A DNA stretch of 64,000 bases from Pseudomonas sp. LD120 (GCF_009861525.1 NZ_WVHL01000005.1:2604001-2668000); one strand, 5' to 3'. Positions 34,633 to 43,975 are shown, counted from the stretch's first letter. Notes: generated by a model from the letters alone, not told the origin. A program made the numbers and translations.

Positions 34633-35673
34633 TCAACGTTGCCAGCAGTCTGCGAAATGCTTGCACACCTCAAAGCGCTGATCCAGGTCGGCCATGCGTG
34701 CCTGATGTGCGCTCAGTGTTTCCTTCAGCAGTGCTTGCTGGGCTCGGTAGTAGTGCTCCAGCATTGCATTATTGGTCGACCTCGCCTTGCTACGGTCGGC
34801 CGTTTCGCTGTCGGGCAGCAGTTCCTTGATCGCAGGGGTGTCGAGCAGGCCCAGACGGTTGCTGTAGTCATCCTTGTACAGCTGCAATGAACGAGCCTTG
34901 GTGCCCCTCATCTCATTGGCGAACTGCTCCAGGTTCTGCCGATATTCCGCCCAATAGGCATCGGGCAGGCTGAAGTCGAGGCGCTGTTTGCGTTCCGCTA
35001 TGGATTTGTCGAGCAGTGTTTTCTGGACCGAAGGGGCATCCTCGGCGTCGGGCTTCATTTTCGCGATGACACTCGCGTCGACGATCTGCGCGATCAGCGC
35101 TGCACGCTCCGCTGACTGCGGTTGTGCTTCGGTGGTCTTGGGGAAAATAGGGTTGTGGCCGGCGCAGGCGGGCAGGCCTTTGTTGGTCAGCACGATCGGC
35201 GAGCGCACAGTCTTGCCATCGATCTGGCGCAGACGGCTAAGGGTGACCTGGCAAGTGCGACCTACTCGGCGGAAGTCCGCTTCGTACTCGCCGCCGCTCT
35301 GCGGGGTAAAGTTGAACCCCACGGTGCACACGCTGCCGGTGCTCAAGGTATTGGCGCGCGCGAATAGCTCATGACCCGGTTGCAGCCGCACTTCCAGATA
35401 GGCCTTGGCATCCTCGGGGGCAGCGGTAGTCATATCCGCCCGTCGCCGGGTATTGGCGCTGAACAGGTTATTGAGCAGCCCCGTGGTTTGGCCGCCGCAG
35501 TGTTCGGCATCGAACAAGTCGAGCGTCGAGCTGTCACTGCTGCTGATAAAGCGCAGCTTCGCCGCATCGGGCGCACTGGCGTCCGGGTAGGTGCCGTTGA
35601 AACTGCACCCGCCAAGTAACAGCGCGGTAATGCTTACAGCGCCACGCACGCGCCATTGGGAAAAACAGAACAT
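34633..35673 (-). CDS. Putative lipoprotein
   Basis: 346 residues from ATG 35673, with AAGGACGAT upstream; the longer frame from 35826 is unlikely. It has a lipoprotein signal with lipobox LLGGC. The middle holds paired cysteines (GSVCTVGFNF; RTCQVTL), and the C-terminal half is helical and charged. No known family. It diverges from a second lipoprotein gene starting 134 bp away. Confidence 0.7.
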   Translation of the reverse strand: MFCFSQWRVRGAVSITALLLGGCSFNGTYPDASAPDAAKLRFISSSDSSTLDLFDAEHCGGQTTGLLNNLFSANTRRRADMTTAAPEDAKAYLEVRLQPGHELFARANTLSTGSVCTVGFNFTPQSGGEYEADFRRVGRTCQVTLSRLRQIDGKTVRSPIVLTNKGLPACAGHNPIFPKTTEAQPQSAERAALIAQIVDASVIAKMKPDAEDAPSVQKTLLDKSIAERKQRLDFSLPDAYWAEYRQNLEQFANEMRGTKARSLQLYKDDYSNRLGLLDTPAIKELLPDSETADRSKARSTNNAMLEHYYRAQQALLKETLSAHQARMADLDQRFEVCKHFADCWQR

Positions 35674-35806
35674 GTTGATAGATCGTCCTTGATGCATGAG
35701 TGGGCGAAAGGCCATCATGCTAAAGAAGGCAGTCGCCGCCGTCCAGCGCGCCTGTCGTCCCTGAATTTTCTGGGGTTTTTTCTTTGTCTCCCACCGAGGT
35801 AGCGGA

Positions 35807-36394
35807 ATGTTTGGCTCGCGCAACATCTTTGCAATTGGCCTGATCGGATTACTGGCTGGTTGTTCGTCAATGCCAGCTGAAATGGCGTTGAATTCACCCG
35901 TTTACAACGCGCAAAACGCGGGTCTAGTGGTCGGCGCGCTGCTGGAAGGCGGCCCCTACGGAACCTACCTTGAGTTTCGCGATATCAAGAGCGGCAAGAC
36001 TTATGGTTGGGGACCCAAGGATGATTACTCGGCATGGCTACCTGCCGGAGACTATGAAGTGAGCCGCCTGGGTCACCGTCGCGGGGCCATGGGGGCTTAC
36101 TCCAAACCGCTGCGTTTCACCGTCACCCAAGGGCAGCTCAATTACCTTGGCGAGATGGTCTACGGCTGCTCGACCGTCGCGCAACCGGCTGCGGTGTACG
36201 GGGTATTGAACTGCGGGGTCCTCGCGCTTGGCGAATGCACCGTCCCCAGCCCTAACGTGAACGTATGCGTGGTGGACCGCCAGGATCAAGCGATCAAGCA
36301 TTTTTTGCAGCAACACCCCGAGCAGGCCCCTTTACCCGTGCGTAACGCGGTCATGTCGGCAGCAGCCTCTGGATCGAGCGTCCGCTTTCCCTAG
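35807..36394 (+). CDS. Putative lipoprotein
   Basis: 195 residues. The signal MFGSRNIFAIGLIGLLAGCSS has a clear lipobox (LAGC). The mature part looks beta-rich (AGLVVGALLEGGPYGTYLEFRDI; PAGDYEVSRLGHRR) with several cysteines late in the chain. It resembles small outer-membrane lipoproteins with carboxypeptidase-regulatory-like folds, but no firm family is visible. Confidence 0.72.
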   Translation: MFGSRNIFAIGLIGLLAGCSSMPAEMALNSPVYNAQNAGLVVGALLEGGPYGTYLEFRDIKSGKTYGWGPKDDYSAWLPAGDYEVSRLGHRRGAMGAYSKPLRFTVTQGQLNYLGEMVYGCSTVAQPAAVYGVLNCGVLALGECTVPSPNVNVCVVDRQDQAIKHFLQQHPEQAPLPVRNAVMSAAASGSSVRFP

Positions 36395-36545
36395 GCTTTG
36401 TACGAAAAGCCTTGGTGCTCGGTGATGCTGCGTTACTTTCGATACTCACGCGCATAGCTGCAAATAGGGCCCTGGTTATGGGCCCAAGGTTAAAGGGGCG
36501 AGGGTAGTTGATGAGTACGGTGTCGCGGTTGGGGGGCAACGGGGC

Positions 36546-36577
36546 GTCTCAATGCAGTCAGGTGATGCAGCCATTTG
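36546..36577. repeat. 32-bp repeat, copy 2
   Basis: Identical to 33420-33451. Confidence 0.9.
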
Positions 36578-36639
36578 ACCGTCGAAACCTGTAGCCGCTG
36601 TCGAGCGCAGCGAGGCTGCGCACGAGGACGCAGTCCTCG

Positions 36640-36975
36640 CCAAACCTGCCGATGCTTTTCACCTGGCTGCATCCGGTTTTGTGGACATATCCGTTGCTGC
36701 GGTCATGGCTGCTTACGGTTTCGCTTTTACAGCGACTCACTTTTGAACAGCGCAAAAGGTGAGCAAAACGCTCCTGCCCCCGCATCCGGCGCCTCGCTTA
36801 GGCTCGGCGTTCCCTCTCTCCGGCATTGCTCCGGGGGCACGCCGCCACAGGCCATCCATGGCCTGACGGCGGCTAGCTCGGCATCCATGCCGAGCTGCCC
36901 CCTACGCAACGCCTACGTTCGGCCTTCTGGAGGGGGCAGGAAGATCAAGATCAAAAGCAAGATCAAAAGCCAAAG
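36640..36975 (-). repeat. Long dispersed repeat, left copy (inverted relative to 43.66 kb)
   Basis: The reverse complement aligns with 43680-43965. Shared blocks are CTGCCCC, GGCCGAACG, CAGGCCATGGATGGCCTGTG, CAATGCCGGAG, GCCGAGCCTA-GCGAGGC, AGTGACTCGCTGTAA-AGCGAAACC and CGCAGCAACGGATATGT. There is no coding potential. It is a repeat type common in P. fluorescens intergenic regions. Confidence 0.8.
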
Positions 36976-37141
36976 CCAGATCAAAAGCCAAAGCAAAGCC
37001 AAGCGCGTTTTGCGCGCTGGTTGAGTTCAAAGGCGTTCAGGACTCTTGCGCTGTTCGTATGCGCCCCATAAAGCCCACATTCCAAGTCGAAATCTGATGC
37101 TCGAAGCTGTGCTCCTCAACTCTTTCAGGAGCCAGTACCTC

Positions 37142-37500
37142 ATGATGCGACCCGATGCAAAAGTGGAAAAAGTCTACCTCTACCCCAAGCCCGTAGACTT
37201 TCGAAAATCCATAGACGGTCTGACCGCGCTGGTCGAGCTGGATATCAAAGTCGCCGTGTTCGATCCGGTACTTTTTGTCTTCCTCAACAAAGCCCGTAAC
37301 CGCATCAAAGTGTTGTATTGGGAGCGCAACGGTTTCTGTCTGTGGCTCAACGTCTGGAAGCCGAACGTTTCAAAACCTCCCCTGACGACACGAATGAAGC
37401 CATTGTCCTGACGGTTCAGGAACTGAACTGGTTACTCGACGGTTTTGATCTGTGGCGCAACCGGCCACATCAGGTTTTGACGCCGCGATTTGTCGCATAG
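37142..37500 (+). pseudogene. tnpB: IS66 tnpB, frameshifted
   Basis: AGGAG precedes ATG 37142. The frame MMRPDAKVEKVYLYPKPVDFRKSIDGL...YWERNGFCLWL is typical TnpB (Orf2). It breaks near 37349 and continues in the next frame as RLEAERFKTSPDDTNEAIVLTVQELNWLLDGFD. Loss of one base in the A run of CTCAACGT explains the break. Confidence 0.88.
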
Positions 37501-37518
37501 TTGGATATAATCCGGGCC

Positions 37519-39050
37519 ATGATTTCCATGCCCGACGACCTCCCTGATGATCCGGTTCTGCTCAAGCAAATGCTTGTGCAGATGCTCAGTGAGCGTCAGG
37601 TGGACAAAGACCAGATTGTTGACCTGAAAGAGCAGATCAAACTATGGCGTGAACGTTTTTTCGGGCGTAAGTCAGAGCAAACCGTCGATCCGCAGACGCC
37701 GCAGCTCGTGCTCTTTAATGAACCCGAAAGCTTTGCGGTTCCGGTCTCCGACACCTCTGACGAAGAAGTCGTTGCCCCGACTAAACGCCGAGGTAAACGT
37801 AAACCACTATCAGCCGATCTGCCTCGGATCGAGGTCATCCACGAACTACCCGAACACGAACTGACTTGCGGCTGCGGTTGCCGCAAACACGCCATCGGCG
37901 AAGAAACCAGCGAACAGCTAGAGATCGTGCCGATGCAGATCCGCGTGATCAAACATATCCGCAAAGTCTACGGCTGCCGGGGCTGCGAAGCAGCCCCGGT
38001 CACGGCTGACAAACCTACGCAACTGATCGAAAAGAGCATGGCCAGTCCGAGTGTGTTGGCGATGCTGCTGACCACCAAGTACGTCGATGGTCTGCCGCTG
38101 CACCGCTTCGAAAAAGTCCTCGCTCGCCACGGTGTCGAGATCCCTCGGCAAACTCTGGCTCGCTGGTGATCCAGTGCAGCGAACACTTCCAGCCACTGCT
38201 GAATTTGATGCGTGACCGCCTGCTGGAAAGTCCGGTCATCCACTGCGATGAAACCCGTGTCCAGGTGTTGAAAGAGCCGGATCGAGATCCGACCAGCCAA
38301 TCCTGGATGTGGGTGCAAGCCAGCGGCCCGCCAGATCGTAAAGTCGTGTTGTTTGACTACACGTCCAGTCGTGCGCAGGAGGTGCCGTTACGGCTGCTGG
38401 AAAGTTATCGCGGTTATGTCATGACCGACGACTACGCCGGCTATAACGCGTTGGCGTTGCGATCGGGTGTGGAGCGCTTGGCGTGCATGGCCCATGCACG
38501 ACGCAAGTTCGTGGACGCGCAAAAAGTGCAGCCCAAGGGTAAAACCGGACGGGCCGATATCGCACTGACGATGATCAACAAGCTGTACGGGATCGAGCGT
38601 GAACTTAAGGAAGCCGATGATGAACAGCGGTTTATCGTTCGCCAGGAAAAGAGCCTGCCGATCTTGGGGCAGCTGAAAGTCTGGTTGGATAAAACCCAAT
38701 CCCAGGTGACGCCGCAAAGTGCATTAGGCAAGGCGGTGCATTATCTGGCGAATAACTGGAGCCGACTGGAGCGTTATGTCGAAGCGGGTTATTTGCCCAT
38801 CGACAACAACACGGCCGAAAGAGCGATCAAGCCGTTTGTCATCGGGCGCAAGGCCTGGTTGTTCAGCGATACCGTCAATGGCGCCAGTGCTAGCGCGAAG
38901 ATCTACAGCCTGGTCGAGACCGCCAAGGTCAACGGCCAAGAGCCTTATACGTGGCTACGCCACGTACTAGAGCGGCTGCCGCATGCCTCGTCAGTAAAGG
39001 ACTACGAGGCGCTACTGCCGTGGAACTGCTCGCCCGAAATGCCACAGTAA
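37519..39050 (+). pseudogene. tnpC: IS66 transposase (tnpC), frameshifted
   Basis: The first part (37519-38169) holds the leucine-zipper region, the zinc finger (CGCGC...CRGC) and ends RQTLARW then TGA. The second part (38166-39050) continues VIQCSEHFQPLLNLMRDRLLE and contains the catalytic regions HCDETRVQ, MTDDYAGYN and NNTAERAIKP. One missing G (TGGTGATC instead of TGGGTGATC) at about 38166 causes the break. Confidence 0.9.
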
Positions 39051-39080
39051 ACCGTTGACCCACTGTTGGGCAGGTGGGGT

Positions 39081-39365
39081 TTATGGATCGCATACCGCTG
39101 TTCGCCACTGAATCACCTCCAGCACCGCGCAACCCTCCCTGGTGAGCAGATGCACCCCTCGGGTGACCCGCGTCAGGTCGCAGTCGGTAATGTCTTTCAG
39201 GTTAAGGGTGGACAGCGTGTCCATCAGGTCCCGCACCACGGTGAAACGATGGGCCGCACTGCTGGCCAGATCGCTCAGAGAGGCGTGGGTGTCGAGGTAG
39301 AAAACGGCTTGGTTGGCGTCGTGGGTGTCGACGGGGGAGAAGCGGGAAATCGATTGATCGTCCAT
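39081..39365 (-). CDS. Small Pseudomonas protein, DUF3077/DUF6124-like, with C-terminus altered by IS66
   Basis: 94 residues from ATG 39365. Pattern VDTHDANQAVFYLDTHASLSDL...LMDTL...GVHLLTREGCAVLEVIQWR resembles the small Pseudomonas-specific DUF3077/DUF6124 type; family assignment is tentative. The IS66 inserted in its last codons: the native end would read RTAQES-stop, now it reads RTAVCDP-stop, with the stop supplied by the IS end. Its 5' leader has a promoter, a terminator hairpin and an antiterminator. Confidence 0.65.
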   Translation of the reverse strand: MDDQSISRFSPVDTHDANQAVFYLDTHASLSDLASSAAHRFTVVRDLMDTLSTLNLKDITDCDLTRVTRGVHLLTREGCAVLEVIQWRTAVCDP

Positions 39366-39605
39366 GGTCGTTACTCGTTGTAGAGCTTCCACCTTTTGCG
39401 GCCAAGCAAATGGAGGGTGGCAGCTGTGCGAGGGTTGGCCGACCGGCTACAACGACACCGGCACACCCGAAGGTGTCCCGCACACAGCCGCCATAACACA
39501 GAATTGCAGGCACAAAAAAAGCGTCTGCAATGGTGTTTTGGACGCTGATGCGTCGTTGTAATTCGACCGGCCAAGGTCGTTCGCGGATTTTGCCGCGAGG
39601 GGCGA
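39366..39605 (-). ncRNA. Candidate attenuator leader RNA
   Basis: Transcribed leftwards from about 39600. The first hairpin (arms 39541-39546 and 39520-39525, AGCGTC/GACGCT) is followed by seven U, a textbook intrinsic terminator. ATTGCAG (39525-39531, reading on the minus strand) can instead pair with CTGCAAT (39503-39509), which would break the terminator's 3' arm. Downstream, GGGACACC-TTCG-GGTGTGCC at 39460-39479 is a UUCG-capped hairpin. The CDS starts at 39365. The two exclusive structures suggest regulated readthrough. Confidence 0.6.
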
Positions 39606-39634
39606 ACTATAGGGGCCACGCTTGAACGGTGCAA
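39606..39634 (-). promoter_or_regulatory. Sigma-70 promoter of the leader RNA
   Basis: On the minus strand TTGCAC (39634-39629) and TATAGT (39611-39606) are separated by exactly 17 bp. Confidence 0.7.
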
Positions 39635-39696
39635 CTGTGTATTGGAGGCGATGTTTGAGTGGTTGTGTCATGGCGATTATCAATCGTCCCGCATCT

Positions 39697-39735
39697 AATT
39701 GTCCGCTTTGGGTTGAAAACTCAAAGCGGCCAATT
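39697..39735. other. Long hairpin at the edge of the Hachiman region
   Basis: AATTG-T-CCGCTTTG pairs with CAAAGCGG-C-CAATT (13 pairs, one mismatch) around an 11-base loop. It lies between the leader promoter and the 3' end of hamB, at the point where base composition changes. It lacks a T run. About 120 bases of AT-rich sequence without features separate it from hamB. Confidence 0.65.
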
Positions 39736-39856
39736 ATAAGCGGAAATTTTAGATGAGGCTAAATTTTGGTGTTTTCAAAAAAGTCTTAATTTTGTTTGGG
39801 GGCGAAAGTTACTCACTCAATGCGCTCACAGTGGTTTAGATGGTCTTGGATAATAT

Positions 39857-42364
39857 TTATTGCTGGCCAAGAATATCATTTATCTCTTTAAGGCAAACTT
39901 TAGGCATCTTTAGGTTGGAGATATTTACTTTTGAAAGTATAAGGAGGTAGTCTTCAATTTCTTCGGTTTCGCCCCAGTTGACAGAGTTTTTCAAACGCAA
40001 TGCTGTGAACCTTGAAAAGCCTAGCGACATAAGGCTTAGTTCGATAGGGGAACATGAGCCAAATTCGAGAAATGTATGGTATGGAGCTTGTTTTGCATCG
40101 TTTTCATTAAAGCCTTTCTCAATCAGGCAGTATTTTATTATGTCTTCAAAGGCGCTAAAATATTTTACAAGTTTAAATCTTACTTCTGTTTCAATTAGCT
40201 TTAGTAGTCCTCTTATTATTGCTGATGTGTTTGCTGACTCATCATCTTTTTTTACGTAGTTGACGCGCTCCCTTATGAGGGTGGATATGGCTGTTCCTGT
40301 TGCCCATTGGTGAGATATATAAACTATGGAGTTTCTAAACTTCTGGTTCTCAGCCCATCCGAAGATTTCGGATATAATAGTTATGGCGTTGCTCATTCTT
40401 TCATATCCTCCTTTTAGAAAGGGGTTTATTAAAGAAAATTCGTCCGTGTAAACTGCGCTGAAAAGTTTATCATATAGATTTTGTAGATGGTCAGGTCTTA
40501 AGCTGCTATGTGAGTCTAGTATTTCTTGGGGCAGAGTTATAGATACATTGCGTACGTGTTCTAGATTTTTTGCTAGGGTTTCAGTGTTATCTTTTGTTTC
40601 GTATTTTGAAACTACTTCTTCCTCTCCGAGCATCTTGAACTCTTGGTAAAGTCGACTAAAACCGGCTTCGGCGAGGTTTTTATATTCTTCTGCGATATTT
40701 CCTGAAATTAGCTCTTCAATAATCGTTCCGCCATCATCCATTAACTTGGACATTGAAGATTTAATTTCCTGTAGTTTTTCACCAGTGTAAGATTCTTCGG
40801 TCCATTCACTCGGTCGTATACACCAAATATTTCCATGGAATTCTTGTAGGAGCCTACCTGCCCTGCCAGATAAATTGAGAAAGTCTGATCTTGACATTGG
40901 GTTATTTCCACTGTGTGGATTCTCAATTACTATGTGTTTTGCTGGTAGGTTGACTCCTTGAAGCAGTGTACTAGTGCAGCATAGGAAACGTATTTCCATA
41001 GATTTAAATAGTTCTTCGACACCTGATCTAACAATTGAAGGCATATCGCCATAGTGTACCGCAACGCCATGCTCTAAAGTTTTTGCCAAAGGGTATTCTT
41101 CATGTACCTCGGTGCGTATGAAGTTAATAAAATCCTTTACTTCATCCGAAGCAATATAGTCTCTATTTATTTCGAGCAGCTCTTTCGCAACGGTCTCGGC
41201 ATCGCCGGGACCATTAGCAAAGATAATAGTGGATTCGGTGTTTGAGGTTATTTCATTTGCTAATCTTGCTCTTTGCTCGGATTTGGAACCTCTAAATCTG
41301 AAACTTATAGGTGTTATCCCTAAATCAATGGTTCTATTTGCAGCCAGTAATGATGTGCTGATTTTGCTTGGCTGGTTTTTTACTTCGGATATTAACAGTA
41401 GGTTTTGAGATACGGGGGATATGGTTTCTGTAAAGAAAAATCCTTCGTCTTGCCTTCCGAATAAGCTCAAGAAGTAGCCGGGATTACTTACAAGAGGGCT
41501 CGCAAATAGAACTGATGCGCTAGGGTGTAGACTTAATGCAAGGTCGACGGCGCTCTGCAGTACTATTCCTCTATTGCCTTTTTGGATTTCGTGGGCTTCG
41601 TCAATGAATATTGAAGTTATTTTTTTTGAATTATTTTCAGGCTTAAGAAGACTCAGTAGCCGCTCAGGGGTTAGAACATAAATAATATTTTTTATTTGAG
41701 CGTTGTCTTTCGTAGGGAATGGAGCGGTTCTTACGATTGCATCGGTAATTTCTCTGGTTTTTATTGTCTTTCTTATTCGGGCTGAGACCTCGGAAATTAA
41801 TGCTCTGGTGGGAACTATATATACTATGTTCTGCTCTTTTCCGGATTCGAGGCGCCTAATTAAGTCTAGGTTGAGTATGAAGGACTTTCCTGCTGAGGTT
41901 GGGGCTGAAATACTCAGAGACTTCTGTTTTTCAAGGTTTGTATAGAATCTATGTTGGAAGTCGGTTAGAGTTATGCCTTCCTCAGTCGTGTTCTCAATCT
42001 CTCTTGCTAGTCTCTCTAGTGAAAGAGTTATCGCTGGTGAAAAGCTATCAAGTACTTTGTAGCGTTTTCTCAGAAGCTCTCGTCCAGGGAAATTTCCAAT
42101 TCTCGAGAGGATAATATCCGCGGCTTTAGCTATGTCTTCTTTGTTATCTGAATCGCACTCTATCAATCTGCTAATGATTTCATATGCAAGTGATAGTTCA
42201 TCGGGTATGTCGGATATGGATAAAATTGATGCGATACCAATAAGTCTTTTGGACTCAATGGAGGATATTTTCTTTGGCTCTGTATGGGCGGGGAGCAAGT
42301 GCAAAGTGCTATAGATGAAAAGTTTGTTGATGTCATTCTGAAAGTCTTCTGTATTAATATCCAT
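39857..42364 (-). CDS. hamB: HamB, Hachiman anti-phage helicase
   Basis: 835 residues, AT-rich. It is a superfamily 2 (Ski2-like) helicase with Walker A SAPTSAGKS (152-160), DEAH box (255-258, FIDEAHEIQKGNRG) and a C-terminal helicase domain (CTSTLLQGVNLPAKHIVIENP...DFLNLSGRAGR). It follows hamA with one base between stop and start. Hachiman consists of exactly this pair; HamB senses DNA and HamA cleaves it. The composition differs strongly from neighbouring core genes, which indicates transfer. Confidence 0.9.
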   Translation of the reverse strand: MDINTEDFQNDINKLFIYSTLHLLPAHTEPKKISSIESKRLIGIASILSISDIPDELSLAYEIISRLIECDSDNKEDIAKAADIILSRIGNFPGRELLRKRYKVLDSFSPAITLSLERLAREIENTTEEGITLTDFQHRFYTNLEKQKSLSISAPTSAGKSFILNLDLIRRLESGKEQNIVYIVPTRALISEVSARIRKTIKTREITDAIVRTAPFPTKDNAQIKNIIYVLTPERLLSLLKPENNSKKITSIFIDEAHEIQKGNRGIVLQSAVDLALSLHPSASVLFASPLVSNPGYFLSLFGRQDEGFFFTETISPVSQNLLLISEVKNQPSKISTSLLAANRTIDLGITPISFRFRGSKSEQRARLANEITSNTESTIIFANGPGDAETVAKELLEINRDYIASDEVKDFINFIRTEVHEEYPLAKTLEHGVAVHYGDMPSIVRSGVEELFKSMEIRFLCCTSTLLQGVNLPAKHIVIENPHSGNNPMSRSDFLNLSGRAGRLLQEFHGNIWCIRPSEWTEESYTGEKLQEIKSSMSKLMDDGGTIIEELISGNIAEEYKNLAEAGFSRLYQEFKMLGEEEVVSKYETKDNTETLAKNLEHVRNVSITLPQEILDSHSSLRPDHLQNLYDKLFSAVYTDEFSLINPFLKGGYERMSNAITIISEIFGWAENQKFRNSIVYISHQWATGTAISTLIRERVNYVKKDDESANTSAIIRGLLKLIETEVRFKLVKYFSAFEDIIKYCLIEKGFNENDAKQAPYHTFLEFGSCSPIELSLMSLGFSRFTALRLKNSVNWGETEEIEDYLLILSKVNISNLKMPKVCLKEINDILGQQ

Positions 42365-42365
42365 A

Positions 42366-43292
42366 TCAATCTAAGGCTTCGTTGAATTCGTTTCTGAAAT
42401 TTTGCACTGAAGGGAAAGGAATAAAAAAAACCTCTAGGCAAAGATGCTTTCTTGAGAAATTTTCTAGCTTCCTATCTAGTTGTGTTGCAATTATTGGGGT
42501 CTCGAGAATTAGTCTTTCTTTAAACTCCTGAGCGAGTTCTCTACTGCTTTTGTTGTTCTTGTTGTCATAAGCGTCCCAGTTGTACCCAATTAGGCAGGCA
42601 TGATTTATTCGAGCCCCAGGTCCAGGCTCACCCAGTTTTATATGTTCGGTGACAGCTTTTTGAACCTCTGGCTCTGCATATTTGAAATGCTTGGTTATCA
42701 TCGTAAATTCGTGCTTATAGATTTCATCTAAATGAAAGCTTTCTATGCTTTTCAAAGCAGATATGATCGCGTCATCTATCTTTTGGTATAACTTTGATTC
42801 GCCAAAATAAAAGTCTACGATTTCATCTTCTTCATTCCATCTTGCATGGATGCCGTCTGACCCATTTGCCTCAAGCTTTCTATTGGTTTTTAGCTCCATT
42901 TTAGAGACTATTTGTGGGGCCTGTATTATTGACTCCATTAGAAAGAATAACAGTGTTTCTCCGGCTTCACCTGTTTTATCTGGACTGTCATCTGTGATAT
43001 CCGGGTGACGAAACAGCTTGCGTGCTTCCTTTATTAATTGTGCAGACTCTTTTGCAGTGATAGCTGAAGGCCTGTTTTTAGCGGCAATGCAATAGTGAAT
43101 GATGTATTGATATAAAAGCTCCGCGAGAGCTTTGGACATTGGACGCCCGTTGCCATCAAATTTTAAATGATGAAATCTTAGTTTTGCATTTAAGCCTTTA
43201 ATGGTTTGTGTATGCTCAACGGAGTCTAGGCATTGCTTGTAATCTTTAATGTCAACGGCGATAAATTTATTTATATCTTTTAAATTGACCAT
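42366..43292 (-). CDS. hamA: HamA, Hachiman anti-phage nuclease (DUF1837)
   Basis: 308 residues, with ACAAGGA before the ATG. The pattern GEAGETLLFFLMES (108-121), then GSD146GIHARW and FGE165SK167LY, is the DUF1837 fold with PD-(D/E)XK catalytic residues. DUF1837 next to a DEAH helicase defines the Hachiman system. It is the first gene of the pair, transcribed leftwards. All visible key residues are present, so the system is probably active. Confidence 0.9.
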   Translation of the reverse strand: MVNLKDINKFIAVDIKDYKQCLDSVEHTQTIKGLNAKLRFHHLKFDGNGRPMSKALAELLYQYIIHYCIAAKNRPSAITAKESAQLIKEARKLFRHPDITDDSPDKTGEAGETLLFFLMESIIQAPQIVSKMELKTNRKLEANGSDGIHARWNEEDEIVDFYFGESKLYQKIDDAIISALKSIESFHLDEIYKHEFTMITKHFKYAEPEVQKAVTEHIKLGEPGPGARINHACLIGYNWDAYDNKNNKSSRELAQEFKERLILETPIIATQLDRKLENFSRKHLCLEVFFIPFPSVQNFRNEFNEALD

Positions 43293-43659
43293 TCCTTGTC
43301 TCTCATTTGGCGCTTCTGTCGTCGAGCTATTTTTTGTAATGACGGATTAGCTTACTAGGTATCTTAGCGGACAAATCGAACCATCGTTTATGAATGATGT
43401 CATGGTGGCATCATTCTTTGCTCCAAGTAAATCCCCATTTCTTTTGTGACGGAACAATCCTTTTGCTTCCGGTATTGCGGTGGCGAGCTTACTTTTGGCG
43501 TTCGCGGATGCCTAGGCTAATGGATGGGATAAAGGTTGGTGTCGGTTGTGCTTTGAATCGGATAGATAGGCATTCTTGAGATTGCTGTGCTCGATTTGTA
43601 GTCGTTCGCAGCCTTTGGTAGCGGCTACAGGTGAGGGGGCTTTGTTTTTAGGGGGGGGC

Positions 43660-43975
43660 GGGAGGCCGCTGTCTTGCTTTGGCTTTTGATCTGCCTGCCC
43701 CTTTAGACACGATGGCCGAACGCAGGCATTGAGCCGTGGGTAACCCGGCAGGACGCCGGGTTAGCCGCCCCAGGCCATGGATGGCCTGTGGCGGCGGCCC
43801 ACGGATCAATGCCGGAGTTCGGGCATGCCGAGCCTAGGCGAGGCACCGAGTGGAGGGGCAGGAGCCCTTTGGTTACTTTGGGGCTTTTCCAAAGTGACTC
43901 GCTGTAAGAGCGAAACCATAAGTGGCCGCACCCGCAGCAACGGATATGTACACCAAAAAGACCGCAACCTCAGGT
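43660..43975 (+). repeat. Long dispersed repeat, right copy
   Basis: It aligns with the reverse complement of 36640-36975 (roughly three quarters identical by eye). An extra local palindrome GTAACCCGGC-AGGAC-GCCGGGTTAG lies at about 43740-43765. Confidence 0.8.

Larger units (their letters stand above)
36395..37056. other. Repeat-filled intergenic region left of IS66
   Basis: No gene is credible. It holds the second copy of the 32-bp repeat, a long dispersed repeat, and a simple AAAAGC/AAGATC-rich stretch at 36945-37005. Confidence 0.75.
37057..39095 (+). mobile_element. IS66-family element with two frameshifts
   Basis: 2039 bp. The terminal repeats are GTATGCGCCCCATAAAGCCC on the left and GTATGCGATCCATAAACCCC reading in from the right. 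It is flanked by the exact 8-bp duplication CGCTGTTC (37049-37056 and 39096-39103). It encodes tnpB and tnpC only, no tnpA. Both genes are frameshifted, so the copy is probably dead. Confidence 0.92.

Noticed and set aside
36945..37005. Short tandem-like AAGATCAAAAGC tract considered as a CRISPR or VNTR
   Set aside because: Units are irregular, no spacers exist, and it is part of the dispersed repeat's variable edge.
36575..37024. 149-codon frame in the repeat region left of IS66
   Set aside because: It is the dispersed repeat and a simple AAAAGC-rich tract translated; no real gene.
39202..39513. Possible leader peptide frame (MPAILCYGGCVRDTFGCAGV...) in the attenuator
   Set aside because: The structured RNA explains the conserved-looking sequence; no ribosome site was found, though a leader peptide cannot be excluded.
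43394..43579. 61-codon plus-strand frame upstream of hamA
   Set aside because: No ribosome site, no recognisable sequence, and it overlaps the expected hamA promoter region.
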